Shown here: piece after piece, positions 43,998 to 52,288 of the stretch
How positions within the stretch are numbered: the first letter of the stretch is position 1
Layout of the letters: each line of letters opens with the position of its first letter
DNA from: Mesobacillus subterraneus
GTDB lineage: Bacteria > Bacillota > Bacilli > Bacillales > Cytobacillaceae
Reading direction: 5' to 3'
Assembly: GCF_000934845.1 (NCBI RefSeq)
Contig: NZ_JXIQ01000015.1
Coordinates: 1-52,635, forward strand
Length of the DNA: 52,635 nucleotides
Translations under genes and position numbers: made by a program
Notes under the pieces: model-generated
What the model saw: the letters and a program-made list of their open reading frames with translations, nothing else
Told to the model about the DNA's origin: nothing
Database searches by the model: none

Positions 43998-44042
43998 AAG
44001 CAGAAGGAACACACTTAGACCAAGGGTGACCTCTGCTTTTTT
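43998..44042 (+). terminator. Terminator-like hairpin inside the cas3 leader
   Basis: AAGCAG (43998-44003) pairs with CTGCTT (44033-44038), and AGG/CCT extends the stem after a bulged A. A run of six T follows. It ends about 22 nt before the cas3 start codon, between the predicted promoter and the gene, so it would attenuate cas3 unless read through. It could instead end a short RNA made from the promoter at 43925. Confidence 0.6.
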
Positions 44043-44064
44043 CATTTTCTAACGGAGGGATTAT

Positions 44065-46491
44065 ATGAATTTTATCGCTCACATTCGTGAAAGTGACAAA
44101 ACGATTCAAACTGTTGAAGAACATTTGTTGGCAGCTAAAGAGTTAGCAGAAACATATGGAGAAAAGCTAGGGGTAAAGCATTTAACTGGTTTAGCTGGAA
44201 TGCTGCATGACCTTGGTAAATACTCGAATGAATTTAGAGAATACATATTACAAGCAGTTAATAATCCTGCAGCACCTCCTAAACGTGGAAGCGTTGACCA
44301 CTCAACGGCAGGAGGGAAATTATTATACGAATTGTTTCACAAAGATAATATTTCAAGATATAAGGGAGTTGTTGCTGAGATTGTCGGTAATGCCATCCTG
44401 TCGCATCACTCGTATTTGCAAGATTTTTTGAATCCGGAATTGGAATCTAATTATTTAAGTAGAGTACGCGATAAGGATTTAAAAGACTTTGAAATAACAA
44501 AGAAACTATTTTTTGAAAACGTTATCAGTGAGCAAGATTTTCATCATTTTGTGAATAAAGCAGCAATTGAATTAGAAGCGTTTTTGGCAAAAGAAAGTTC
44601 GGAAAACACTGAAAAACAATTAATGTTTTTAACAAAATTTATTTTTAGTTCGTTGATTGATGCAGACCGTACGAATACGAGACAATTTGAGGGAAATCGA
44701 ACCAATGAAAAAACCATTGATCATGAAAAACTATTTTCTGTGTATTACGAGAAAGTTATCAATAAAATCAATACGTTCAAAAACGACTCTAACGCTGATC
44801 ACCCTATTAATGTTTTAAGAACTGAGATGTCAGACCAATGTGATGTATTTGCGGAGAAACCATCAGGGATTTATACATTATCAATACCAACAGGCGGGGG
44901 AAAAACATTAGCAAGTTTACGTTATGCACTAAAACACGCCAAACTTTTCAATAAAAAAAGGATTATTTACATTGTTCCCTACACCACTATTATTGAACAA
45001 AATGCGCAAGAAGTTCGAGATATTTTACATGATTCAGGAAATATATTGGAACATCATTCCAATATAATTGAAAACGAAAATGAGAACGATGAATTGCAAG
45101 ACGGGTTTATGAGTGTTCAGCAAAAATTAAAAATCGCAAAAGATAATTGGGATTCTCCCATTATTTTTACTACGATGGTTCAATTTTTGAATGTTTTTTA
45201 TGCAAAAGGAAGCAGAAACATAAGGAGGTTACACAATTTAGCTGAATCGGTAATTATTTTTGACGAGGTACAGAAAGTTCCAATATCCTGTGTTTCTTTA
45301 TTTAATCAGGCTTTGAATTTTTTAAAAACATATGCACAGTCTAGTATTGTTTTATGTACTGCAACTCAACCAGCGTTGGATTTTGTGGAAAATAAGTTAG
45401 AAATAAATCCGGATGCTGAGATTATTGGTCATCTTGATCAAGTAATTGAAGCTTTTAGGCGAGTAGAGATTATCGACTTGGCAACAAATCAAACCTTTAC
45501 TAATGAAAAATTAGCAGATTTTATTGAGGCTAAAATGGAAGACGTCCAAAGTGTTTTAATTATATTAAATACAAAGACTGTCGTTAAAAACTTATACACA
45601 ATTTTAAAGGAAAGGAATATCCAGGCTTCTGCTTATCATTTAAGTACTTCCATGTGTGCAGCACATCGAAATAATATATTAATTAAAGTTAAAGATGACC
45701 TTCTTTCCAAGAATAAAATCATTTGTATCAGTACCCAGCTAATTGAAGCTGGAGTCGATGTGAGTTTTGAATGTGTCATTCGCTCCTTAGCTGGATTGGA
45801 TTCTATTGCCCAAGCTGCTGGACGATGCAATCGACATGGAGAAAAAGATATTCAAAATGTTTATGTTATTGATCATGAGGAGGAAAACTTAAAACATTTA
45901 AAGGAAATTAGCGTGGGCAAACAGATATCAAAAAAAATTTTAGTCGATCTAAACCAAGATGCTTCAAATCATGGCGGACATATTCTATCAAAGCTCGCAA
46001 TGGAAAGGTATTTTAAAGAATTTTACACTAAGTTTTCATCCGACTTAAATTATTTTATTCCTGGTTTGAATAAAACGATGACCGAATTATTGACGGCTAA
46101 TAAAAATAAAAGCGGATTTTATCAAGCTTACAAGGCGAGGAATGGAGGCGTTCCTCCGTTATTTCTTGTCAACAGCTATAAAACGGCAGCAGAGCATTTT
46201 CAAGTTATTGAAGATTTGACAACATCTGTGATTGTACCTTTTGAAGATGGCAAAGAGATCATCGCAAATCTAAACAGTGATGGTTCCATTGATGATCTTA
46301 CTCGATTACTACGCAAAGCCCAGCATTATACAATCAATCTTTTTAAATATGAACTGGACCAACTATCTAAAAATGATGGATTAGTGAGTTATTTGGATGG
46401 GAAAATTTTTGTGTTAAAAGCAGGAGCTTATGACAGAGAATTTGGACTTAATTTAGAAAACGATAGTCAGTTACCTTTGGAATATATTTGA
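44065..46491 (+). CDS. cas3: CRISPR-associated helicase/nuclease Cas3 (type I-C)
   Basis: This 808-residue protein has an N-terminal HD nuclease domain (HDLGK at 48-52, with upstream His at 20) and a superfamily 2 helicase. Helicase motifs: Walker A SIPTGGGKT (about 272-280), DEVQ at 400-403, CTATQPAL, and motif VI AQAAGRCNRHG near 582. It degrades the DNA displaced by Cascade. A strong CGGAGGG site precedes the ATG. Cas3 has its own leader and is separated from the other cas genes by a 192-bp gap that contains the crRNA-like element, so it is probably transcribed separately. Confidence 0.95.
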   Translation: MNFIAHIRESDKTIQTVEEHLLAAKELAETYGEKLGVKHLTGLAGMLHDLGKYSNEFREYILQAVNNPAAPPKRGSVDHSTAGGKLLYELFHKDNISRYKGVVAEIVGNAILSHHSYLQDFLNPELESNYLSRVRDKDLKDFEITKKLFFENVISEQDFHHFVNKAAIELEAFLAKESSENTEKQLMFLTKFIFSSLIDADRTNTRQFEGNRTNEKTIDHEKLFSVYYEKVINKINTFKNDSNADHPINVLRTEMSDQCDVFAEKPSGIYTLSIPTGGGKTLASLRYALKHAKLFNKKRIIYIVPYTTIIEQNAQEVRDILHDSGNILEHHSNIIENENENDELQDGFMSVQQKLKIAKDNWDSPIIFTTMVQFLNVFYAKGSRNIRRLHNLAESVIIFDEVQKVPISCVSLFNQALNFLKTYAQSSIVLCTATQPALDFVENKLEINPDAEIIGHLDQVIEAFRRVEIIDLATNQTFTNEKLADFIEAKMEDVQSVLIILNTKTVVKNLYTILKERNIQASAYHLSTSMCAAHRNNILIKVKDDLLSKNKIICISTQLIEAGVDVSFECVIRSLAGLDSIAQAAGRCNRHGEKDIQNVYVIDHEEENLKHLKEISVGKQISKKILVDLNQDASNHGGHILSKLAMERYFKEFYTKFSSDLNYFIPGLNKTMTELLTANKNKSGFYQAYKARNGGVPPLFLVNSYKTAAEHFQVIEDLTTSVIVPFEDGKEIIANLNSDGSIDDLTRLLRKAQHYTINLFKYELDQLSKNDGLVSYLDGKIFVLKAGAYDREFGLNLENDSQLPLEYI

Positions 46492-46563
46492 AAATCCTAT
46501 CTATAGATAGGCTTTAACAAATAATATACTATATATTTCAATCCGCGCTAAGAAGAAAGCGAC
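46490..46563 (-). ncRNA. Candidate CRISPR-repeat-like regulatory RNA (CreR-type)
   Basis: Read on the minus strand, 46563-46535 is a 29-nt degenerate copy of the array repeat. It keeps the repeat's first five bases (GTCGC) and last ten (GGATTGAAAT). The changed middle still forms a short CGCT/AGCG stem, followed by exactly 11 nt (CGGATTGAAAT), the handle length Cas5c leaves on I-C crRNAs. A consensus promoter places the start at the first repeat base. A pseudo-spacer (from 46534; ATATAGTATATTATTT and on) runs into the perfect palindrome CCTATCTATAGATAGG (46511-46496) and ATTTTC, a plausible 3' end. The pseudo-spacer matches the cas5c promoter. I infer a crRNA-like guide that makes Cascade repress its own operon. 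A CreTA-type antitoxin or a dead repeat are the alternatives. Confidence 0.7.
46496..46511. terminator. Perfect palindrome between cas3 and the crRNA-like RNA
   Basis: CCTATCTATAGATAGG starts 4 nt after the cas3 stop. It can fold as a hairpin on both strands and lies at the convergent ends of cas3 (plus) and the crRNA-like RNA (minus, followed by ATTTTC). The T tracts are weak, so it may be a processing or stability boundary more than a strong terminator. Confidence 0.45.
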
Positions 46564-46569
46564 AACTTA

Positions 46570-46597
46570 ATTATATCATATTAAAGAAAGTTTACAA
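46570..46597 (-). promoter_or_regulatory. Promoter of the crRNA-like RNA (minus strand)
   Basis: On the minus strand, TTGTAA (46597-46592) and a perfect TATAAT (46575-46570) are 16 nt apart. A start 7 nt after the -10 falls on 46563, the first base of the degenerate repeat. The -35 overlaps the -35 of the divergent cas5c promoter. Confidence 0.6.
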
Positions 46598-46618
46598 AAA
46601 GTTCATATAATATATCAT
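46591..46618 (+). promoter_or_regulatory. Predicted promoter of the cas5c-cas8c-cas7c-cas4-cas1-cas2 operon
   Basis: TTTACA (46591-46596) and TATCAT (46613-46618) are separated by 16 nt; an alternative -10 TATAAT sits at 46606-46611. Either way the -10 lies inside the TTC-flanked pseudo-protospacer (46605-46620) matched by the crRNA-like RNA. The expected start near 46625 leaves a leader of about 60 nt. Confidence 0.55.
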
Positions 46619-46620
46619 TT
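46605..46620 (+). promoter_or_regulatory. Pseudo-protospacer with TTC PAM over the cas5c promoter
   Basis: TTC at 46602-46604 is directly followed by ATATAATATATCATTT. The pseudo-spacer of the minus-strand crRNA-like RNA begins ATATAGTATATTATTT. The two agree at positions 1-5, 7-11 and 13-16 and differ only at 6 and 12. They do not match beyond position 16. TTC is the PAM known for Bacillus-type I-C systems, and every sixth crRNA base is unpaired in type I Cascade. Confidence 0.6.
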
Positions 46621-46686
46621 AAATTTTTCTCAAAGAGGAGTATTGTTTAATTATAAAAAATATTTAGAATTTTTGGAGGTGAAATG

Positions 46687-47397
46687 ATGAGAAATATGAT
46701 TGAATTCGAAGTCTATGGAAAATATGCCTTATTCACAGATCCTTTAACAAAGATGGGGGGAGAAAAACTATCCTATCAAATCCCGACTTACCAGGCACTT
46801 AAAGGAATTGTAGAATCAATTTATTGGAAGCCTACGTTACTGATGGTTGTGGATGAAGTAAGGATAATGAATCCGATCCAAATGGAATCTAAAGGTATTC
46901 GTCCCATTGAATATGGGGGAGGAAATACACTAGCAAATTATACTTACCTAAAGGATGTTCGTTATCAAGTACGCGCACATTTTATCTTTAATCCATATCG
47001 ACCAGACATGGCATTTGATCGAAACGAAAACAAACATTTTAATATCCTGAAACGATCTCTCCGAGCTGGAGGGAGAAGAGATGTTTTCTTAGGAACAAGG
47101 GAATGTCAAGCATATGTAGAACCTTGTGTTTTTGGCGAGGGGGAAGGTTTCTATGACCAAGGAGAAATCCATTATGGAACGATGATACATGGGATTAACT
47201 ACCCTGATGAAACGGGAAGAAATGAAATGGAAGTTCGACTGTGGAATCCGGTGATGAAAGAGGGAATTATCAAGTTTCCACATCCAGACCAATGCACTTT
47301 AATAAGAAAAATTACAGAAATGCATCCAAAGAATTTCACAACTATCCAATCAGCAGACGAGCTTTTGAGTCAATTAGAGGAGGGAGGGAATAAATGA
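46687..47397 (+). CDS. cas5c: Cas5c (Cas5d), pre-crRNA endonuclease and Cascade subunit
   Basis: This 236-residue Cas5 of type I-C replaces Cas6: it cuts the repeat at the base of its hairpin and holds the 11-nt 5' handle. Family features are the N-terminal [36 protein letters not shown], and a Tyr/Lys-rich middle. Start choice: TTGGAGGTG lies 7 nt before ATG 46687; the adjacent ATG at 46684 is only 4 nt away. The stop overlaps cas8c (ATGA). It opens the operon whose promoter overlaps the pseudo-protospacer. Confidence 0.93.
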   Translation: MRNMIEFEVYGKYALFTDPLTKMGGEKLSYQIPTYQALKGIVESIYWKPTLLMVVDEVRIMNPIQMESKGIRPIEYGGGNTLANYTYLKDVRYQVRAHFIFNPYRPDMAFDRNENKHFNILKRSLRAGGRRDVFLGTRECQAYVEPCVFGEGEGFYDQGEIHYGTMIHGINYPDETGRNEMEVRLWNPVMKEGIIKFPHPDQCTLIRKITEMHPKNFTTIQSADELLSQLEEGGNK

Positions 47398-49262
47398 GTT
47401 GGTTATTAAACTTATATGAAACGTACGAATCAAATTTTGATCGAGTAGGAGTAGTTGAAAAGAAATCGAATGATCGAGAATTTACACTTTTGCCAATTTC
47501 TCATACAACACAAAATGCACATATTGAGGTAACGATCACAGAAGATGGAACTTTTCATTCCGCAAGGATACTAGATAAAAATGAAATGAACACATTAATT
47601 CCATGCACTGAAGGATCCGCAAATCGAGCAGGATCAAAAATTGCTCCTTATCCACTTCATGATAAGTTAAGTTATGTGGCAGGTGATTTTGTTGCATACG
47701 GTGGCAAAATAAAAAAAGAGGAACCCTTTACATACTATATCGCACAATTAAAAGAATGGGCAGAATCGCCGTATGCAGTATCAAAAGTGAAAAGTATTTA
47801 TAACTATGTATCAAAAAGAACTTTAATTAAAGATTTAGTTGATTCGAAGATATTATTTCTCGATGGCAGTGGCTATTTAATCGAAACATGGGATAAAAAG
47901 TATGAGTCCACCTACGCAGAAAAGCCAGCTATTTTTTCCGTTGTAACTGGTGGGCAGGAAAGTGCTTTTATTCGATTTACTGTTTATTCTTCTAAAAAAC
48001 TTTTAACAGAAGTTTGGAAGGATCAAGAAATGTATAATTCGTTCATTCGTTTTTATCAAGATTTATTAGGGGATAAAGATCTTTGTTATATAACAGGAAA
48101 TTTTTTGCCTAGCACGGATAAACACGCCAATAAAATACGTAATTCGGGTGATAAAGCAAAGCTAATTTCAGCTAACGATACAAGCGGTTTCACATTTAGG
48201 GGGCGCTTTAATAAAAGTTCTGAAGTGGCAAGTATCAGTTATGAAGTGTCTCAAAAAGCACATAATGCGTTAAAATGGTTGATTAATCGCCAAGGGAAAG
48301 TGATTGATCAGCGGGTATTTCTTGTTTGGGGCAATGATGATCTTTCTATTCCTAATGTCACCGAAGATACTTTTTCAATTGATCCTGTGCCAATAGAAAG
48401 AGAAAAGATATCTCATACAAATCAAGAGTTTGCCAGAGAAATCGCGAAAGCTTTCGATGGGCACAAAAATAATTTAACGCTAAAATCAGAGGTTAATGTT
48501 TTATTACTTGATTCTGCCACTACAGGTCGATTAGCTGTATTATACTACCGTAATTTACACAAAGAGCTTTATTTAGAGAGGCTGAAAAACTGGCATTCTA
48601 CTTGTGCTTGGATTCATCGCTACCGTAAAAATGACAATGGTGAATACGTCCATTTTTTTGGAGCACCGGCAACAAAAGACATTGCGTTTGCAGCATACGG
48701 ACCAAAAGCTAACGAGAAGATTGTGAAAGGATTAATGGAGCGACTGCTACCCTGCATTATTGATAATAAAGTTATTCCATTAGACATTGTTAAAAACGCA
48801 ATGAATCGGTCCTCCAATCCTGTATCAATGGAGAAATGGGAGTGGGAAAAAACGTTAAGTATTACTTGTGCATTGATTAATAAAATGGAGGGGTACAATG
48901 TGACATTGGACAAGGAAAATAAGGAACGGGATTATTTATTTGGTAGGTTGTTAGCGATTGCAGATGTACTAGAAAGAAGAGCTTTAGGGCCTGATGAAAA
49001 CCGTTCAAGCAATGCAATTCGATATATGAACTCTTTTTCAAAAAGTCCTGCAAGAACATGGAAAACAATTCAAGAAAGTCTGCAGCCATATCAAGCAAGA
49101 CTAGGTACAAAATCTCGATATTTATCCAGCCTTATAGATGAGGTAGCTTCCCAAATTGATTATGCAGATTTTAATAATAAACCATTATCAGGAAAATATT
49201 TATTAGGGTTTTATAGTCAACGGCATGAGTTGTATCAGAAAAAAGAAAATATAGAAAAATAA
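47394..49262 (+). CDS. cas8c: Cas8c (Csd1), Cascade large subunit
   Basis: This 622-residue Csd1-type large subunit recognises the PAM and nucleates the R-loop in type I-C Cascade. It begins [19 protein letters not shown], typical of the family, and contains AVGDF-like [22 protein letters not shown] and a C-terminal helical bundle (about 430-620). In type I-C its 3' part can also provide an internal Cas11c. An internal ATG at 48898-48900, just after GGAGGGGTACA, fits a Cas11c-type start, but I cannot prove it. Confidence 0.93.
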   Translation: MSWLLNLYETYESNFDRVGVVEKKSNDREFTLLPISHTTQNAHIEVTITEDGTFHSARILDKNEMNTLIPCTEGSANRAGSKIAPYPLHDKLSYVAGDFVAYGGKIKKEEPFTYYIAQLKEWAESPYAVSKVKSIYNYVSKRTLIKDLVDSKILFLDGSGYLIETWDKKYESTYAEKPAIFSVVTGGQESAFIRFTVYSSKKLLTEVWKDQEMYNSFIRFYQDLLGDKDLCYITGNFLPSTDKHANKIRNSGDKAKLISANDTSGFTFRGRFNKSSEVASISYEVSQKAHNALKWLINRQGKVIDQRVFLVWGNDDLSIPNVTEDTFSIDPVPIEREKISHTNQEFAREIAKAFDGHKNNLTLKSEVNVLLLDSATTGRLAVLYYRNLHKELYLERLKNWHSTCAWIHRYRKNDNGEYVHFFGAPATKDIAFAAYGPKANEKIVKGLMERLLPCIIDNKVIPLDIVKNAMNRSSNPVSMEKWEWEKTLSITCALINKMEGYNVTLDKENKERDYLFGRLLAIADVLERRALGPDENRSSNAIRYMNSFSKSPARTWKTIQESLQPYQARLGTKSRYLSSLIDEVASQIDYADFNNKPLSGKYLLGFYSQRHELYQKKENIEK

Positions 49263-49278
49263 AAAGGAGAATGAAAAA

Positions 49279-50142
49279 ATGACAATTTTAGATCACAAAG
49301 TTGATTTTTCTGTAGTTTTGTCTGTAACAAAAGCAAATCCAAATGGAGATCCGCTTAATGGTAACCGTCCACGGCAAAATTATGACGGCCATGGTGAAAT
49401 TTCAGATGTTGCCATAAAACGAAAAATTAGAAATCGTTTGCAAGACATGGGAGAATCTATTTTTGTACAATCAAATGACCGGTGTGTAGATGATTTTAAA
49501 AGCTTAAGAGAAAGAGCTGAATCAAACCCGGAGTTATTGAAACTGTTAAAATCAAAAACTTCTACCAATGATGAATTTGCAAAAATTGCTTGCAATGAAT
49601 GGATTGATGTAAGAAGTTTTGGACAGGTTTTTGCTTTTAAAGCTTCTGGTAGTGGAAGTGCGGTTTCAGTAGGTGTAAGGGGGCCGGTTTCTATCCATAC
49701 CGCAACCAGTATTGATCCGATTGATATTACTAGTATGCAGATAACGAAAAGTGTCAATTCAGAACCTGGAAAAGAAAAAGGATCAGATACAATGGGTATG
49801 AAGCATCGGGTGGATTTTGGGTTATATGTTTTTTACGGCAGTATTAACACACAGCTTGCTGAAAAAACGGGTTTTACAAATGAAGATGCAGAAAAAATCA
49901 AACAAGCTCTTGTTACTCTTTTTGAAAATGATACATCTGCTGCAAGACCGGATGGAAGTATGGAAGTACACAAGCTAATTTGGTGGGAACATAATTCAAA
50001 GCTTGGTCAATATTCGTCAGCAAAAGTTCATCGTTCTATAAAAATTGAATCTAAAATGGACGAGCCGAGATCTTTTGATGATTACTCTATCGCAGTTGAG
50101 CATTTGGAAGGTTTAGAAGCTGAGATCATCGATGGTTTATGA
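49279..50142 (+). CDS. cas7c: Cas7c (Csd2), Cascade backbone
   Basis: This 287-residue RRM-type backbone subunit coats the crRNA spacer, with about seven copies per complex. The family signature FSVVLSVTKANPNGDPLNGN lies near the start, followed by GEISDVAIKRKIRNRLQDMG and a later GVRGPVSIHTATSIDPIDI. An AAAAAGGAG site lies 9 nt before the ATG, stronger than those of its neighbours and consistent with high subunit demand. It overlaps cas4 by 11 nt. Confidence 0.95.
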   Translation: MTILDHKVDFSVVLSVTKANPNGDPLNGNRPRQNYDGHGEISDVAIKRKIRNRLQDMGESIFVQSNDRCVDDFKSLRERAESNPELLKLLKSKTSTNDEFAKIACNEWIDVRSFGQVFAFKASGSGSAVSVGVRGPVSIHTATSIDPIDITSMQITKSVNSEPGKEKGSDTMGMKHRVDFGLYVFYGSINTQLAEKTGFTNEDAEKIKQALVTLFENDTSAARPDGSMEVHKLIWWEHNSKLGQYSSAKVHRSIKIESKMDEPRSFDDYSIAVEHLEGLEAEIIDGL

Positions 50143-50791
50143 TGAAGAAAATGATTATTTGATGCTGTCAGGAATTCAACATTTTCAATTTTGCAAACGA
50201 CAATGGGCGCTAATCCATATAGAGCAGCAGTGGGAAGAAAATGTTCGGACGGTAGAAGGACAACATCTTCATCAAAAAGCGGATCAGCCATTTATTCGAG
50301 AAAAACGCGGGGATAAACTTATTGTTCGAGCGATGCCAGTTAGGTCGAACGAGCTAAAGATAACTGGAGTTTGCGATGTTGTTGAATTTATTCGAGATGA
50401 AAAAGGCGTTGAAATTAGCGGTTCAGAAGGAAAATATACCGCGTTTCCTATTGAGTACAAACGTGGGAAACCCAAATTGGACGATTCAGATGTCTTGCAG
50501 TTAACGGCACAAGCGATTTGTATTGAGGAAATGCTCTGTTGTGAGGTTAATCTGGGCTATATGTTTTATAATGAAATTAAACACAGAGTCGAAGTGCCAT
50601 TAACGGAAGAATACAAATTGAAAGTAAAGACAATCGTTGCAGAAATGCATGAATATTATGATCGAAGGCATACGCCGAAAGTGAAAACAGGTTCATTTTG
50701 TAAAAATTGTTCCCTTCAAAATATTTGTTTACCGAAGTTAATGAATAAACAGTCTGTGAAAAGTTTTATTGATGGGAAGATCAATGAATGA
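50132..50791 (+). CDS. cas4: Cas4 (type I-C), PAM-side spacer processing nuclease
   Basis: This 219-residue RecB-like nuclease has a predicted [4Fe-4S] cluster: C21 (FQFCKRQW) and C190, C193, C199 (GSFCKNCSLQNICLP). The nuclease core has FPIEYKRGKPKLDDSD (Glu and Lys of the RecB motif) and DVLQLTAQAICIEE. Cas4 works with Cas1-Cas2 to trim prespacers and set the PAM end. The stop overlaps cas1 (ATGA). Confidence 0.94.
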   Translation: MVYDEENDYLMLSGIQHFQFCKRQWALIHIEQQWEENVRTVEGQHLHQKADQPFIREKRGDKLIVRAMPVRSNELKITGVCDVVEFIRDEKGVEISGSEGKYTAFPIEYKRGKPKLDDSDVLQLTAQAICIEEMLCCEVNLGYMFYNEIKHRVEVPLTEEYKLKVKTIVAEMHEYYDRRHTPKVKTGSFCKNCSLQNICLPKLMNKQSVKSFIDGKINE

Positions 50792-51819
50792 AAAAATTAT
50801 TAAACACGTTATTTATAACACAACCAGACGTTTACTTATCATTAGATGGGGATAATATTGTTCTTCTTAAAGAAAAAGAACAGTTAGGCAGGCTTCCTCT
50901 TCACAATTTAGAGGCAATCAACTCTTTTGGATATACTGGCGCTAGTCCGGCATTAATGGGTTACTGTGCTGAGAAAAACATTTCTATCGTTTTTTTTACG
51001 ATGAACGGCAGATTTCTTGCAAGAGTCATAGGGAAAAGTAGAGGAAATGTTGTATTAAGAAAGAAACAATACCGAATATCTGATGATGAAGTAGTTTCTG
51101 CTAAAGTGGCGCGAAATTTTATTGTTGGGAAAATTTTCAATCATAAATGGATTCTTGAAAGAATAACGAGAGACTATCCGTTGCGAGTAGATGTGTCCCA
51201 ATTCAAAGAGGTTTCAAAACAGTTGTCGGAGATAATTATTCAAGTTAGAAACTGTGAAGATTTAGAAAGGCTAAGAGGCCTTGAAGGACAAGCAGCCATT
51301 AGTTATAACAAAGTATTTAATCAAATGATTTTGCAGCAAAAAGAAGATTTCTCTTTTCAATTCCGTTCTCGTAGGCCACCTACTGATAATGTGAACGCCA
51401 TGCTATCATTTGCTTATACTTTATTATCAAATGACATGGCGGCTGCTTTAGAAGGTGTAGGACTTGATGCCTATGTTGGTTTTTTACATCGAGACCGTCC
51501 GGGTAGAGCTTCTTTAGCATTAGATCTTATGGAAGAGCTTCGCGGTGTCTATGCTGATCGGTTTGTTCTATCATTAATCAATAAAAAAATTGTTAGTAAA
51601 GATGATTTTCATCAAAAAGAGAATGGGGCTGTTATAATGACAGACGATGCCAGAAAAAGGTTTTTAGGAGCTTGGCAATCCAGAAAACAGGAAAAAATTA
51701 CGCATCCCTATCTTGGTGAAAAAATCTCCTGGGGATTAGTACCTCATGTGCAATCATTATTATTAGCCCGTTTTTTACGGGGTGACTTAGATGAGTACCC
51801 ACCTTTTTTATGGAAGTAG
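50788..51819 (+). CDS. cas1: Cas1 (type I-C) spacer integrase
   Basis: This 343-residue integrase has the metal-binding residues E166 (RLRGLEGQAAISY), H234 (GFLHRDRPGR) and D246 (ASLALDLMEEL). The N-terminal beta domain starts KKLLNTLFITQPDVYLSLDG. Length and motifs suit subtype I-C. It sits between cas4 and cas2 in the normal order. Confidence 0.96.
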   Translation: MKKLLNTLFITQPDVYLSLDGDNIVLLKEKEQLGRLPLHNLEAINSFGYTGASPALMGYCAEKNISIVFFTMNGRFLARVIGKSRGNVVLRKKQYRISDDEVVSAKVARNFIVGKIFNHKWILERITRDYPLRVDVSQFKEVSKQLSEIIIQVRNCEDLERLRGLEGQAAISYNKVFNQMILQQKEDFSFQFRSRRPPTDNVNAMLSFAYTLLSNDMAAALEGVGLDAYVGFLHRDRPGRASLALDLMEELRGVYADRFVLSLINKKIVSKDDFHQKENGAVIMTDDARKRFLGAWQSRKQEKITHPYLGEKISWGLVPHVQSLLLARFLRGDLDEYPPFLWK

Positions 51820-51828
51820 GTGGATATT

Positions 51829-52119
51829 TTGTTAGTACTAATCACTTATGATGTCAGCACAATTAGTAATACTGGTCAAAAGAGACTACGAAAAGTTTCA
51901 AAAATATGTCAAAATTATGGACAACGAGTCCAGAATTCCGTTTTTGAATGTGTTGTCGATTCAACCCAATTCGCAGCTTTAAAAATTGAACTTGCGAATG
52001 TTATCGACAAAGAGAAGGATAGTCTTAGGTTTTATCAATTAGGCAATAATTACAAAAATAAAGTGGAACATTTAGGTATAAAAGAGTCGGTGGATGTAGA
52101 AGGTCCATTAATTTTTTAA
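51829..52119 (+). CDS. cas2: Cas2 (type I-C)
   Basis: Small ferredoxin-fold partner of Cas1. Starting from TTG 51829 it is 96 residues, the usual I-C length, beginning LVLITYDVST with the conserved Asp of the YDVS motif. GQRVQNSVFECVVD and KEKDSLRFYQLGNN are typical. AGGTGG lies 5 nt upstream. A GTG at 51820 directly after the cas1 stop would add three residues but has no separate ribosome binding site. Confidence 0.93.
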   Translation: MLVLITYDVSTISNTGQKRLRKVSKICQNYGQRVQNSVFECVVDSTQFAALKIELANVIDKEKDSLRFYQLGNNYKNKVEHLGIKESVDVEGPLIF

Positions 52120-52288
52120 GTGCGAATGGGAAGCGAACATGATTAGCTAAGGGGATTCGCACCTAAAATAACTGTTTGTTCTCCCGTTATTTGTAAAATA
52201 TGTTTATGTCCTCTAATATTTTGGAGGAAATAGTGTGTTTTTGATCAAAATCCTCCCATAAATTAGGAGTCTATGGCCAAAAATCGCT
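52120..52288 (+). promoter_or_regulatory. CRISPR leader with 8-bp palindromic motif
   Basis: The leader between cas2 and the first repeat opens with GTGCGAAT (52120-52127), mirrored by ATTCGCAC (52155-52162). Similar GTGCGAA...TTCGCAC motifs occur in other type I-C leaders as I recall. The rest is AT-rich, with a GGAGGA/TCCTCC inverted pair near 52222 and 52252. It should contain the array promoter and the integration-directing sequence, but I could not fix the promoter. Confidence 0.65.

Noticed and set aside
43980-44045. T-box or known riboswitch ahead of cas3
   Set aside because: GGGTGACC slightly recalls a T-box end, but the conserved T-box core and specifier loop are absent.
46535-46563. 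The repeat-like sequence as a simple leftover of a second CRISPR array
   Set aside because: There is only one copy, and the core is changed while the handle length, stem, promoter and matching target are kept. Decay of an old array would not predict this combination, though it is not fully excluded.
46492-46683. A CreTA toxin-antitoxin pair between cas3 and cas5c
   Set aside because: The target of the pseudo-spacer is the promoter leading to cas5c, and I see no clear toxic RNA or mini-gene with its own terminator. The orphan Shine-Dalgarno at 46635 leaves a small possibility.
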